Below are positions 35,317 through 44,123 of a stretch of DNA of 64,000 bases, one piece after another. The notes beneath the pieces are model-generated. The model saw only the letters and a list, made by a program, of their open reading frames with translations. It had not been told where the DNA came from and did not search any database. Source of the DNA: Ornithoclostridium sp949298505. GTDB lineage: Bacteria > Bacillota > Clostridia > Christensenellales > UBA3700. A program made the position numbers and the translations under genes. The DNA is taken from NCBI GenBank assembly GCA_949298505.1, contig CASFWW010000002.1, positions 19,629-83,628 of the forward strand. The letters run 5' to 3'. Position 1 is the first letter of the stretch. Each line of letters opens with the position of its first letter.

Positions 35317-35686
35317 TCTTATGATGCGGTTATGCCGGGGCGTAAGTTATCATTTCGCTATTTTGTTTTGCGGATTTTTTTTGAGAAAGACTTCTTTGAG
35401 ACGTGTTTTGACTTCTTGATCCTCGCTTTTACGGGCACGGGTTTTGCGGATGGTCGCGATGCGGCGACTTTGCTCGTGTTTTTCAGTTTGCCGCGTCTTG
35501 AAGAATCAATAGAAGACGAGTGACATTTATCGCGGTGGGTGCGCGCGTCGAAATCCGTTGAAGAGAGCGTCGTTGACGCTTTTTATGGCGCGCTTTGAGT
35601 TATATTCCGAAAAATCGTTTATTCGGGCGTTCTGAAAATTCCTCGCCTTTATTTGAGCGTGCGTTCACTTATTACTCCTTTCAATA
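35317..35686 (-). ncRNA. Minus-strand transcription unit with no clear gene (small RNA or decayed gene)
   Basis: A perfect consensus promoter on the right and a terminator on the left bound about 370-420 nt of minus-strand transcript. Inside, one frame is open in three pieces (45, 6 and 51 codons) broken by a TAA and a TGA, with charged, protein-like content, but it has no start codon of its own. That could be a decayed gene. It does not match the tmRNA, RNase P or 6S signatures I know. The plus-strand frame 35248-35523 is judged a shadow. Confidence 0.35.
35600..35668 (-). CDS. Possible 22-residue peptide (uORF/leader peptide)
   Basis: GTG at 35668 is placed six bases after a perfect AAAGGAG site and just downstream of a consensus promoter. 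The frame stops after 22 codons. The peptide is hydrophilic (begins MNARSNKGEEFSERPN). It may be a true small peptide, a leader peptide, or the start of a gene interrupted by a frameshift. Confidence 0.35.
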   Translation of the reverse strand: MNARSNKGEEFSERPNKRFFGI

Positions 35687-35715
35687 ATTATATCGACGTG
35701 CGGTAGTACTGTCAA
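35687..35715 (-). promoter_or_regulatory. Perfect consensus promoter, minus strand
   Basis: TTGACA-17 bp-TATAAT. A 10-bp direct repeat CAATGCGCGA (35713-35722, 35734-35743) overlaps and flanks the -35, spaced 21 bp. Confidence 0.8.
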
Positions 35716-35743
35716 TGCGCGAGTTTTTCAGAGCAATGCGCGA

Positions 35744-35956
35744 TAGGGCGGTTTTCCCGGAAAACGTGCGATTTAACAGGATGTAGATATTCACGATTGC
35801 GGGATCAAAGATGTGAAATTACGGTTTTATACATAAAAAATCTCTGAAACAATTTCAAGATAACCGTGCTTATACGATGAAAAAATACGTTTTTGTTATA
35901 AAAATACGCGCAAAATTTCCGCCGCATAAAAATATGTAAAAAAGTTGAAAATTCAC
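35744..35956. other. AT-rich intergenic stretch without a gene
   Basis: I see no reading frame or RNA gene here. A-rich tracts dominate towards the adhE promoter. Confidence 0.5.
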
Positions 35957-35974
35957 TTGTTAAATTGTTGACAA
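35957..35974. promoter_or_regulatory. Rex-type operator 1 overlapping the adhE -35
   Basis: TTGTTAA-ATTG-TTGACAA matches the clostridial Rex pattern TTGTTAA-N4-TTAACAA with one change. Its right half is the -35 itself, so binding would block RNA polymerase. Rex senses NADH/NAD+. Confidence 0.7.
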
Positions 35975-35996
35975 ACTCAGACGTCTTGCATATAAT
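35968..35996 (+). promoter_or_regulatory. Perfect consensus promoter of adhE
   Basis: TTGACA-17 bp-TATAAT. The predicted leader is about 165 nt and contains a TTTCCC-GAAC-GGGGAAA-type hairpin near 36066-36083. Confidence 0.88.
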
Positions 35997-36007
35997 ATAG
36001 TCAACGA

Positions 36008-36025
36008 TTGTGAAAAAATTAACAA
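36008..36025. promoter_or_regulatory. Rex-type operator 2 just after the adhE transcription start
   Basis: TTGTGAA-AAAA-TTAACAA: each half is a canonical Rex half-site. It lies 11 bases downstream of the -10. Confidence 0.7.
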
Positions 36026-36169
36026 TTGGGAACCGGCGCTTACCGTCCGGCGGCTTTTCGGAGAGGTTTCCCGAACGGGGAAAAGAGAAGAGCGACTGCG
36101 GAAATTATTTCGACGGCTTGCGCATAATAAACAAGATACAAATTTTTTTTCATAAAGGAGTTATTTGTT

Positions 36170-38776
36170 ATGGCAGACATCGTCAACGACGAGGTTACTT
36201 TGCTGGACAAAATTGCGCGTGTAAAAGCTGCGCAGGCAAAGTATGCAACGTACACTCAGGAGCAGGTAGACAAGATTTTCTTCGCAGCGGCTATGGCGGC
36301 AAACAAAGCCAGGATCCCGCTTGCAAAACTCGCTGTCGCAGAGACCGGAATGGGCGTGGTGGAAGACAAGGTCATCAAGAACCACTATGCGTCAGAGTAT
36401 ATCTACAACGCTTATAAAGACGTAAAGACTTGCGGCGTTCTGGAATACGATCCCGGTTTCGGCATCACCAAGGTCGCTGAACCCGTGGGCGTTATCGCGG
36501 CTATAATCCCGACCACGAACCCGACTTCAACGGCGATTTTCAAATCCCTTCTCGCACTCAAGACAAGAAACGGACTGATCATTTCTCCGCACCCCAGAGC
36601 CAAGAAGAGCACCATCGAGGCGGCTAAGACCGTACTTGAAGCGGCGGTCAAAGCGGGCGCTCCGGAGGAGATCATCGGCTGGATCGACGAGCCGACCGTT
36701 CCGCTTTCTGCAATGATAATGAAAGAGGCTGACCTCATTCTTGCGACTGGCGGTCCCGGCATGGTCAAGGCGGCTTACAGCTCAGGCAAACCTGCGGTCG
36801 GCGTAGGCGCGGGCAACACTCCCGCGGTCATAGACAGCAGTGCGGACGTGAAAATGGCGGCGGCTTCGGTCGTTCACTCAAAGACTTTCGACAACGGCAT
36901 GATCTGCGCTTCCGAGCAGTCTGTCGTCGTTCTCAAGGACGTTTACAAGCAGTTCAAAGAAGAAATGCAGGCTTGCGGCGCTTACTTCCTCAGCCCCGAA
37001 GAGACGGATATGGTCAGAAAGACGATTCTTATCAACGGCGCGCTGAACGCGAAGATCGTCGGTCAGTCCGCTTGCACGATCGCAAAGATGAGCGGCTTTG
37101 AAGCTCCCAAGGGAAGCAAAGTTCTCGTCGGCGAAGTGACCAGCGTTGAGCTGTCAGAGGAATTCGCTCACGAAAAACTCAGTCCCGTTCTTGCTATGTA
37201 CAAGGCTGAAGATTTCGACGACGCGATCGCGAAAGCGAGCAAACTGATCGCAGACGGCGGTATGGGACACACTTCCGTGCTTTACGTAAACGTAGAGACG
37301 TGCAAAGAAAAGATGGAAAAATTCGAGCGCGCAATGAAGACGTGCCGTATCCTCATCAACACTCCTTCTTCGCAGGGCGGTATCGGCGACCTGTACAACT
37401 TCAGACTGGCTCCTTCCCTCACGCTGGGTTGCGGCAGCTGGGGCGGAAACAGCGTCAGCGAAAACGTAGGCGTGAAGCATCTTATCAATATCAAGACGAT
37501 TGCGGAAAGGAGAGAGAATATGTTGTGGTTCAGAGCACCCGAAAAGGTTTATTTCAAGAAGGGTTGTCTGGGCGTCGCTCTCAGAGAACTCAAATACGTT
37601 ATGAATAAGAAGAAGGCGTTCATCGTCACGGACACCTTCCTCTACAAGAGCGGCTTCACAAAGGCTATCACGGACAGACTGGACGAGATGGGCATCACAC
37701 ATACGACGTTCTACAACGTTGCGCCGGATCCGACCCTCGCTTGCGCGAAGGAAGGCGCAAAGGCCATGGCGGCGTTCGAGCCGGACGTGATCATCGCTAT
37801 CGGCGGCGGTTCAGCTATGGACGCAGGCAAGATCATGTGGACGCTTTACGAGCATCCCGAAGTCGACTTCCAGGACCTCGCAATGAGATTTATGGACATC
37901 AGAAAGAGGGTATACACCTTCCCGCACATGGGCGACAAGGCATATTTTATAGCCATCCCGACCACGGCTGGTACCGGCAGTGAAGTGACCCCGTTCGCAG
38001 TCATCACCGACGAGCAGACGGGCACCAAATATCCGCTTGCGGACTACGAACTGATGCCCGACATGGCGATCATCGACGCAGACCTCATGATGAATATCCC
38101 CAAGGGACTGACCAGCGCTTCGGGTATCGACGCGTTGACTCACGCGCTTGAAGCGATCGCGTCCATGATGGCGACGGACTACACCGACGGCATTGCGTAC
38201 AAGGCAACCAAGCTGATCTTCAACTATCTGCCCAGAGCTTACAGCCTCGGTGGTCACGACGCGGAAGCAAGAGAGGAGATGGCTAATGCGTCCACTCTCG
38301 CAGGTATGGCTTTTGCCAATGCGTTCCTCGGCGTATGCCACTCTATGGCGCACAAGCTGGGTTCTTATCACCACCTGCCGCACGGCGTTGCCAACGCGCT
38401 TATGATCGAGCAGGTCATCCGCTTCAACTGCGCAAAGGCTCCGACCAAGATGGGCACATTCCCGCAGTACAAGTACCCCGATTGCGTGAGAAGATACGCA
38501 GAAGTCGCGACTTTCGTCGGTATCACCGGCAAGACGGACGAAGAAAAAGTTGAAAAACTCATTGCGAAGATAAGAGAACTGATGAAAGAGATCAACCTGC
38601 CGATGACGATCAAGGACGCCGGCGTTGACGAGAAGGTATTCCTCGAGAAGCTGGACAGCATGGTAGAGGACGCTTTCGACGACCAGTGCACGGGCGCGAA
38701 CCCGCGTTATCCGCTTATGAGCGAGATCAAAGAGATGTATCTGAACGCTTATTACGGCGAGAAGAAAACGGTTTAA
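36170..38776 (+). CDS. adhE: Bifunctional aldehyde/alcohol dehydrogenase
   Basis: 868 residues, typical. The N-terminal half (about 1-440) is a CoA-acylating aldehyde dehydrogenase with GVGAGNTPAV and the catalytic Cys at about 246 in DNGMICASEQS. The C-terminal half (about 450-868) is an iron-dependent alcohol dehydrogenase with AIGGGSAMDAGK, PTTAGTGSEVTPFAVI and the metal histidines in HSMAHKLGSYHHLPHGVANAL. It reduces acetyl-CoA to ethanol and reoxidises two NADH in fermentation. AAAGGAG fixes the start. Two Rex-type boxes suggest induction at high NADH. Confidence 0.97.
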   Translation: MADIVNDEVTLLDKIARVKAAQAKYATYTQEQVDKIFFAAAMAANKARIPLAKLAVAETGMGVVEDKVIKNHYASEYIYNAYKDVKTCGVLEYDPGFGITKVAEPVGVIAAIIPTTNPTSTAIFKSLLALKTRNGLIISPHPRAKKSTIEAAKTVLEAAVKAGAPEEIIGWIDEPTVPLSAMIMKEADLILATGGPGMVKAAYSSGKPAVGVGAGNTPAVIDSSADVKMAAASVVHSKTFDNGMICASEQSVVVLKDVYKQFKEEMQACGAYFLSPEETDMVRKTILINGALNAKIVGQSACTIAKMSGFEAPKGSKVLVGEVTSVELSEEFAHEKLSPVLAMYKAEDFDDAIAKASKLIADGGMGHTSVLYVNVETCKEKMEKFERAMKTCRILINTPSSQGGIGDLYNFRLAPSLTLGCGSWGGNSVSENVGVKHLINIKTIAERRENMLWFRAPEKVYFKKGCLGVALRELKYVMNKKKAFIVTDTFLYKSGFTKAITDRLDEMGITHTTFYNVAPDPTLACAKEGAKAMAAFEPDVIIAIGGGSAMDAGKIMWTLYEHPEVDFQDLAMRFMDIRKRVYTFPHMGDKAYFIAIPTTAGTGSEVTPFAVITDEQTGTKYPLADYELMPDMAIIDADLMMNIPKGLTSASGIDALTHALEAIASMMATDYTDGIAYKATKLIFNYLPRAYSLGGHDAEAREEMANASTLAGMAFANAFLGVCHSMAHKLGSYHHLPHGVANALMIEQVIRFNCAKAPTKMGTFPQYKYPDCVRRYAEVATFVGITGKTDEEKVEKLIAKIRELMKEINLPMTIKDAGVDEKVFLEKLDSMVEDAFDDQCTGANPRYPLMSEIKEMYLNAYYGEKKTV

Positions 38777-38802
38777 GGATTTATTCCTAATAATAAGCCC
38801 TT

Positions 38803-38847
38803 CAGGCGGCGCTTCCGGCTTATGTCGGCGGCGCCGTCTTTTTTTGA
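38803..38847 (+). terminator. Terminator of adhE
   Basis: GCGGCGC..CCG and CGG..GCGCCGT form the stem, followed by seven T residues. Confidence 0.82.
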
Positions 38848-38891
38848 CAATGCCACAAATTTAACGAAATTGAGGCGCTGGCGGCATATCG

Positions 38892-38920
38892 TTGACAGCA
38901 TGCGTAATAATATGTTTAAA
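38892..38920 (+). promoter_or_regulatory. Candidate promoter of the 38953 lipoprotein
   Basis: TTGACA is perfect. The -10 seventeen bases away is weak (TTTAAA). Confidence 0.5.
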
Positions 38921-38952
38921 TTAAAACAGCAAATACAGCGGAAGGAGAAAAC

Positions 38953-39870
38953 ATGAAAAAGCTTTTCAGAGTAATTGCAGTTATTGCGGTGTTGTTCGCG
39001 ACGGCGTTTTCCGCGCTTGCCTGTGCCGGAGAATACAACGAACTCAAGTCTATGGACGAAAATCTCGGGAATCATCAGTATCTCGACGTGGCTGAGGGAA
39101 TGAGCGCATACGACCTTGTGATGGAGGCATATGAAAACTGGTGCAACGACACAGATTACGTCAGAGAGGAGTATTTTTCTTTCGGCGCCGACGGCGGATT
39201 ACTCGGCAGCGTTGCGACCAGAAATACTCATCTTATCCGCAAGATAAAAGGCGACGAGATATATTCTCAGGAAATAATCTACGGTACGGGTCTGGACGAC
39301 GGTTCGTGCGCGAAGAAATATTATTTTGACGGAACCAACGCATACTACACAAACAATACCAACACTAAAGATCTGACTATGAACGAACAGACCAAGGAGC
39401 TGTCCACGGCAAGCTGGGGAGAGTTCGCTCCGTTCACCGGCGACGTAGCAGAGGAAAACCGCGTGCTTACAGAGCATATGACCACCTACGATCTTTCAAA
39501 AAGGGATTATCTTGCGGAAGAACACGACGACAAGGTTTACACGTCGGACGGCGTATATTATTGCACGATCACGATCGACTGCAGCGAAGAGGCGATGAAG
39601 ACCACTCACAGAGCCGCACTTGACGAGTTCCTCGCAAACACGGGTGCAAAGGAGGCTGGTTTCACCTGCGAGAATACGACGATAGATTTCGCGATAAAGG
39701 AAATAGACGGACAGATGAAGTTTCTCATCTGGAAGAGAAACGAGGTTTACAGCGGAAAGCACTCTATGGTGTCTACGGTCACTGTGAGCTGTCAGCAGAC
39801 GTGCATAGCGTATTTCAGCTACGGCAATGCGGAGATAACGGCACAAGATCTTGCCGGACTGAATAAATAA
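38953..39870 (+). CDS. Lipoprotein of unknown function (305 aa)
   Basis: The signal peptide ends at the lipobox ALAC (Cys 24), so the protein is anchored outside the membrane. The mature part is acidic and mixed alpha/beta, with many Tyr, Asp and Thr residues and no motif that I recognise. Its general make-up (a modified N-terminal linker, then repeated strands containing 'YYF' and 'ITIDCSE') resembles the lipoprotein at 43012, but I cannot show homology by eye. RBS GGAAGGAG. It has its own promoter and terminator. Confidence 0.75.
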   Translation: MKKLFRVIAVIAVLFATAFSALACAGEYNELKSMDENLGNHQYLDVAEGMSAYDLVMEAYENWCNDTDYVREEYFSFGADGGLLGSVATRNTHLIRKIKGDEIYSQEIIYGTGLDDGSCAKKYYFDGTNAYYTNNTNTKDLTMNEQTKELSTASWGEFAPFTGDVAEENRVLTEHMTTYDLSKRDYLAEEHDDKVYTSDGVYYCTITIDCSEEAMKTTHRAALDEFLANTGAKEAGFTCENTTIDFAIKEIDGQMKFLIWKRNEVYSGKHSMVSTVTVSCQQTCIAYFSYGNAEITAQDLAGLNK

Positions 39871-39895
39871 ATCCGAAAAAACTTTCCGATAAAGC

Positions 39896-39924
39896 GAAAA
39901 ACCCGATACGTGTCGGGTTTTTCT
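39896..39924 (+). terminator. Terminator of the 38953 lipoprotein
   Basis: AAAACCCGA-TACG-TGTCGGGTTTTT. Confidence 0.85.
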
Positions 39925-40046
39925 GCTATATTTAATTTTTTAACGTTACAAAATGCTGTTCGCGCGCTTTAAACCGAATACTTAAACGCGGATTTTGCCA
40001 GCGGCGGATATTAAGCAATTGCAGCCTCCGGTTTCAGGGCAGAGAA

Positions 40047-41303
40047 TCACGGGAATATGCCGCGTTTTTTCTTTGCCGTGCAAAGTCTTTCTATTGCGAC
40101 TGCGTAAGCCGCGAGGCGGTAACTGATCTTGTAGTCGCGCGCCTTGTGATATACGTCGGTCAGCGCCCTCGTCATGACTTTGAAAAGGGTCGCGTTGACG
40201 TCGTTTTCGTCCCAGGTTAGAGATTGCAGGTTCTGAACCCACTCGCAGTAAGAGACTATTACGCCGCCCGCGTTGGTCAGGATGTCGGGAAGCACCACGA
40301 TGTCGCGTTCTTCGAGCACCGCGTCGGCTTCCACCGTCGTAGGTCCGTTTGCGGCTTCTATGATAAGGCGACAATTGAGTTCTTTCGCAACTTCTGCGGT
40401 GATCTGGTTTTCGAGTGCGGCGGGGATGAGTATGTCGCATTTCGTCGTAAGCAGGGCATGATTGTCGATATGTTCCACGCCGTCTGCGGTGTAGTCTTTG
40501 AGCAGTTTGTGCTGTTTTACGAAGTTGCATATCTCAGGGATATTCAGTCCGCTTTCTTTCCTTATGCCGCCGGAGACGTCGGATACAGCCACGATCTTGC
40601 AGCCCTTTTCGTAGAGAAGCCTTGCGGCGACGCTGCCCACGTTGCCCATGCCTTGCACGGCGACGCTGACGTCTGACGGAGCAAGTTTGTATTTGTCCAG
40701 CACTTCCATTGTGATTATCATGACTCCGCGCCCGGTTGCTTCGGGTCTGCCGAGCGAGCCGCCGACTTCAAGGTCCTTGCCCGTCACTACGCCCGGGATC
40801 GTGTAGCCGTTCATCATGGAGTAAGTGTCCATGATCCAGTCCATGACTTGCGCGTTGGTGCCGACGTCGGGGGCGGGGATATCCTTTTCAGGACCTATTA
40901 TCGGAAGGATCATTGCCGTATACCTGCGTGTAAGTCTTTCCAGTTCGGCTTTGGAGAGGGTGGACGGGTCCACTTTTATGCCGCCTTTCGCGCCGCCGTA
41001 CGGGATGTTGACGACCGCGCATTTAAAACTCATCCACGCGGCGAGAGCTTTTACCTCGTCGATATTTACGCTCTGGTGGTATCTGATGCCGCCTTTACAC
41101 GGACCTCTGGAAGTGCTGTGCTGCACGCGGTAGCCTTCAAAGACGCGCACGCTTCCGTCGTCCATTTTTACGGGGACCGAGACTTTTAGTTCTCTTTCGG
41201 GGTACTTGATGAGTACGTAATCTTCCTCTTTCATTCCTACTGCTTTCGCCGCCTTGTCCAGGACAGACAAAAAATTGTCATAAGGGTTATACCTTTCTGC
41301 CAT
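40047..41303 (-). CDS. gdhA: Glutamate dehydrogenase (Glu/Leu/Phe/Val family)
   Basis: 418 residues. It interconverts glutamate with 2-oxoglutarate and ammonia using NAD(P). VVNIPYGGAKGGIKVDP contains the substrate lysines, and GPCKGGIRYHQ precedes it. The NAD-binding motif VQGMGNVGSVAA is near residue 215. ANGPTTVEAD and LPDILTNAGGVIVSYCEW are conserved C-terminal segments. A very strong RBS (AAGGAGG) sets the start. It is divergent from a TetR regulator, with a palindrome between its -35 and -10. Confidence 0.93.
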   Translation of the reverse strand: MAERYNPYDNFLSVLDKAAKAVGMKEEDYVLIKYPERELKVSVPVKMDDGSVRVFEGYRVQHSTSRGPCKGGIRYHQSVNIDEVKALAAWMSFKCAVVNIPYGGAKGGIKVDPSTLSKAELERLTRRYTAMILPIIGPEKDIPAPDVGTNAQVMDWIMDTYSMMNGYTIPGVVTGKDLEVGGSLGRPEATGRGVMIITMEVLDKYKLAPSDVSVAVQGMGNVGSVAARLLYEKGCKIVAVSDVSGGIRKESGLNIPEICNFVKQHKLLKDYTADGVEHIDNHALLTTKCDILIPAALENQITAEVAKELNCRLIIEAANGPTTVEADAVLEERDIVVLPDILTNAGGVIVSYCEWVQNLQSLTWDENDVNATLFKVMTRALTDVYHKARDYKISYRLAAYAVAIERLCTAKKKRGIFP

Positions 41304-41330
41304 AGTTTCCTCCTTACTTGTTCTGTATTT

Positions 41331-41360
41331 ATTTTATCACACATATGTGTATGATTTCAA
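41331..41360 (-). promoter_or_regulatory. Promoter of gdhA with an embedded palindrome
   Basis: On the minus strand, TTGAAA-18 bp-TAAAAT. The spacer contains the perfect 12-bp palindrome ACACATATGTGT (41339-41350), a likely repressor site. Confidence 0.7.
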
Positions 41361-41397
41361 TATTAAAAAAAATTTTTGCCCTATGTACAAAAAATTG

Positions 41398-41426
41398 TTG
41401 ATTATTCCCCGTTTGTATATTAAAAT
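41398..41426 (+). promoter_or_regulatory. Candidate promoter of the TetR gene
   Basis: TTGATT-17 bp-TAAAAT; a TATAAT four bases further down is an alternative -10. Confidence 0.55.
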
Positions 41427-41455
41427 ATAATCAGTAAGTAAACCGGAGAAAGACT

Positions 41456-42046
41456 ATGGAACACGTCAACAGATTTAAAACGGACAAGCGTAGCCGCAAA
41501 TCCAGGCAGGCTATAAAAGAAGCTTTCAAAGAGATGGTGCTGACTCAGGAAATGAGTCATATCGTGATAAAGGATCTGGCTGAGAGGGCGGACGTCAACC
41601 GTAAGACTTTTTACCTGCATTATACTGACGTTTACAACGTTCTCGAGGATGTTGAGGACGAACTTCTCGAGGATATCAAGAAGATATTCAGCAAGTTTGA
41701 CATGAACAAGATCAAGACAGACCCGTATCCGCTTCTGATAGCGATCAGCTCAGGGGTGTCTGGCAGTGAGAACGAAACGTTCAACAAATTGCTGTTTTCC
41801 AGCACGATCTCGGGAAACTTTATGAGAAAGATCAAGGACATGCTCAAAAACGAGTTGTTTAATTCATACAAGATCAACAATGCAAACGTGTCAAGAGCGA
41901 ACATAGCGCTTTCTTTTATCGTATCCGGCGTGGTGGACTGTTACAGAGACTGGTACCTGTCAGACAGAAAAGAAAGCCTTGAAGATCTTGCAATGGAGCT
42001 TTCCGAGCTTATCAAACACGGAATGGCGCGTTATTTCGAGAGCTGA
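41456..42046 (+). CDS. TetR-family transcriptional regulator
   Basis: 196 residues. The N-terminal helix-turn-helix is typical: RQAIKEAFKEMVLTQEMSHIVIKDLAERADVNRKTFYLHYTD without break at about residues 18-59. The C-terminal half is a helical ligand and dimer domain of the TetR-like C-terminal type. The ligand is unknown. It is divergent from gdhA, with a palindrome in the gdhA promoter as its possible operator. Its stop shares one base with the next ATG, so the radical SAM gene is coupled to it. RBS CGGAGAAAG. Confidence 0.88.
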   Translation: MEHVNRFKTDKRSRKSRQAIKEAFKEMVLTQEMSHIVIKDLAERADVNRKTFYLHYTDVYNVLEDVEDELLEDIKKIFSKFDMNKIKTDPYPLLIAISSGVSGSENETFNKLLFSSTISGNFMRKIKDMLKNELFNSYKINNANVSRANIALSFIVSGVVDCYRDWYLSDRKESLEDLAMELSELIKHGMARYFES

Positions 42047-42942
42047 TGTCCGGAGAGAGAATTTGCCGGCTGTGCCCGAGAAACTGCGGCGCGGACAGAA
42101 GCGTGCGCAGTGGGTATTGTTCCGTCGGGAACTCGCTGAAGCTGGGCAGGGCGGCGCTTCATTTCTGGGAAGAACCCGTACTGGCGGGCAAAGGCGGCAG
42201 CGGCGCCGTATTTTTCAGCGGTTGTCCGCTCAGGTGCGTATATTGTCAGAATTACGCGTTGTCCGGCGGAGAGGGGATCGAGATCACGGTAAGCCGTCTT
42301 GCGGATATATTCAGAGAACTCGAAGATCAGGGCGCGGACAATATAGACCTGGTGACCGGCACTCATTTTGTTCCGCAGATAGTGAAAGCGCTTGAGCTGT
42401 ACAAGCCGCGTGTTCCCGTGGTTTTCAACTGCGGGGGATACGAGCGCGTGGAAACGCTGAAAATTCTGGACGGCGCGGTCGACGTTTATCTGCCCGATTT
42501 CAAATATTCTGACAGAGGGCTTGCCGCGCGCTATTCCAACGCTCCCGATTATCCCGAAGTAGCCGCAGAGGCGCTCAAAGAAATGAAAAGACAGACCGGG
42601 AAGACAGTCCTTGGAAAAGACGGACTCATAAAAAAAGGGCTGATCGTAAGGCATCTGGTGTTGCCGTCTGCCGTTGCGAATTCAAAAGGAGCGCTGGATA
42701 CGGTTTCGGAAATTGTCGACAAGGACGGAGATTACCTGTCGCTTATGAGTCAGTATATTCCGTTCGGAAGGGCGGCGGATTTTCCGGAGATAAACAGAAG
42801 GCTTAAACCGGTGGAGTACAAAGCGGTCGTAGCGCACGCGCGCAAACTCGGCTTTGAAAACGTTTTCATCCAGCTCGCCGACAGCGCGGACACAGAATAT
42901 ATCCCCGATTTCGACGGAAGGGGAGTACTTAAAAAAGATTGA
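42046..42942 (+). CDS. Radical SAM protein (PflX/PflA-like, COG1313 type)
   Basis: 298 residues. The radical SAM cluster CxxxCxxC is at Cys 60, 64 and 67 (GCPLRCVYCQNY). An N-terminal cysteine set (CRLCPRNCGADR, GYCSVG) precedes it, as in PflX-like proteins. NIDLVTGTHFVPQI and VFNCGGYERVE are conserved family segments. It may activate a glycyl-radical enzyme, but none lies in this window and the target is unknown. It overlaps the TetR gene by one base. Confidence 0.87.
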   Translation: MSGERICRLCPRNCGADRSVRSGYCSVGNSLKLGRAALHFWEEPVLAGKGGSGAVFFSGCPLRCVYCQNYALSGGEGIEITVSRLADIFRELEDQGADNIDLVTGTHFVPQIVKALELYKPRVPVVFNCGGYERVETLKILDGAVDVYLPDFKYSDRGLAARYSNAPDYPEVAAEALKEMKRQTGKTVLGKDGLIKKGLIVRHLVLPSAVANSKGALDTVSEIVDKDGDYLSLMSQYIPFGRAADFPEINRRLKPVEYKAVVAHARKLGFENVFIQLADSADTEYIPDFDGRGVLKKD

Positions 42943-42961
42943 TATCTGATAAAATCGCAAT

Positions 42962-42992
42962 AAAAATGCCGTCCGTAAAGGCGGCATTTTTG
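42962..42992. terminator. Bidirectional terminator
   Basis: AAAAATGCCG and CGGCATTTTT pair around a 10-nt loop, between the convergent radical SAM gene and the 43012 lipoprotein. Confidence 0.82.
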
Positions 42993-43011
42993 TTGATCTT
43001 AGTTTTACTTT

Positions 43012-44088
43012 TTATTTAGCCCAGCTCGTATCCGAAGGGATCTGATAGAGAGGTGCGTTCTCTTTGTTGTAGGTAAAATATTTGTGCCACTGGTTTTCGC
43101 TGTAACCCTGAAGTTTGATCCAGCTGAGCAACGGGCTGGTCGATACGCCCAGAGAACCTGACCAGCTGTCGTAGGTCTCGTAACGTCTGAAAAGACCGCA
43201 GTCCCAGATCTGGCACTTTATCGTCTGATAGCGGTATACGATATCTTTGCTGTTAGCGGAATTTCTGGTAGATTCGGTCGCAAGTTTTAGTGCGTCGGTC
43301 GTTACGTCGACTTTGATCTCTATTTCGTAATAGCCTTCTGCGTCGTTATGTACGATAGAAGCGCTTTCGATGTTTTCGAGGGTGATATTCGCGTTGGTCG
43401 TCTCTACGTATGACTTGTTGTAATAATCCTCTTTCATAAATTCGGCTACGGTCATCGTCTGAACCTTGTCGCATTTGTCCCAGTCTATGAACGCGTTGTC
43501 GGTATAGAAATTGTCGACCGAGTTTTCAAGCAGAGCTTTACTCTTGCCTTCCTGAACGTAGAAGGTTTGACCGTCCGGCGTAAATTTGCGGTTGCCGTAG
43601 TCGAGAAGATCGCGGCAAAGTCCGAGGATTGTGCTGTCGTTTTCTTCGGGGGTCTCGTTTTTGTAACCGTTCATGACTCTTCCCATTGTGACCATATACA
43701 TTGCCGCGCCGTCCTTTATACGCACTTCGCGCACCTGCATGGATCCGCTCATGCCCATGCTCGTCACCGAAGCGATGCCGCTGCCGTACGCGTAGTTTGC
43801 GTAATACGACACCTTAGAAAGATTGTCGTTGGCGATATTGAAGAGATATGTCGCGGCTTCTTTTATCGCGGCGTCCTCTGAAAGTGAGGAACTGCTCGCC
43901 GTAAGCTTTGAAGCTTCGGGTTTGACTATGCCTTGTTGGGCTTGTTCGTTCGGCGCGACACCGAGGTCGTCGTGATCGAGATTCTGGTTTTCGTCGAATT
44001 GTTCGGTTTTTCCGTCGCAGGCGATAAAGAATACAGCGCTCAAAATAAATACGATGCTGATTATTGCCAAAAGCAGTTTCTTTTTCAT
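43012..44088 (-). CDS. Lipoprotein of unknown function (358 aa)
   Basis: The signal peptide MKKKLLLAIISIVFILSAVF ends in a lipobox FIAC. An Asp/Glu/Gln-rich, probably flexible linker follows (about residues 25-65), then an extracellular domain without a recognised motif. It is rich in Asn, Tyr and Ser and contains WDKCDKVQT and CGLFRRYETYDSW segments. It has its own promoter and a strong AAGGAGG RBS, and it is transcribed alone towards the terminator shared with the radical SAM gene. Confidence 0.75.
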   Translation of the reverse strand: MKKKLLLAIISIVFILSAVFFIACDGKTEQFDENQNLDHDDLGVAPNEQAQQGIVKPEASKLTASSSSLSEDAAIKEAATYLFNIANDNLSKVSYYANYAYGSGIASVTSMGMSGSMQVREVRIKDGAAMYMVTMGRVMNGYKNETPEENDSTILGLCRDLLDYGNRKFTPDGQTFYVQEGKSKALLENSVDNFYTDNAFIDWDKCDKVQTMTVAEFMKEDYYNKSYVETTNANITLENIESASIVHNDAEGYYEIEIKVDVTTDALKLATESTRNSANSKDIVYRYQTIKCQIWDCGLFRRYETYDSWSGSLGVSTSPLLSWIKLQGYSENQWHKYFTYNKENAPLYQIPSDTSWAK

Positions 44089-44123
44089 AATAACCTCCTT
44101 GTTCGGCTTTAGCCGTCATATCA

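Noticed and set aside
35248..35523. A 91-codon plus-strand frame after the NusG-II gene
   Set aside because: It begins inside the terminator region without an RBS and faces a minus-strand unit with a far better promoter.
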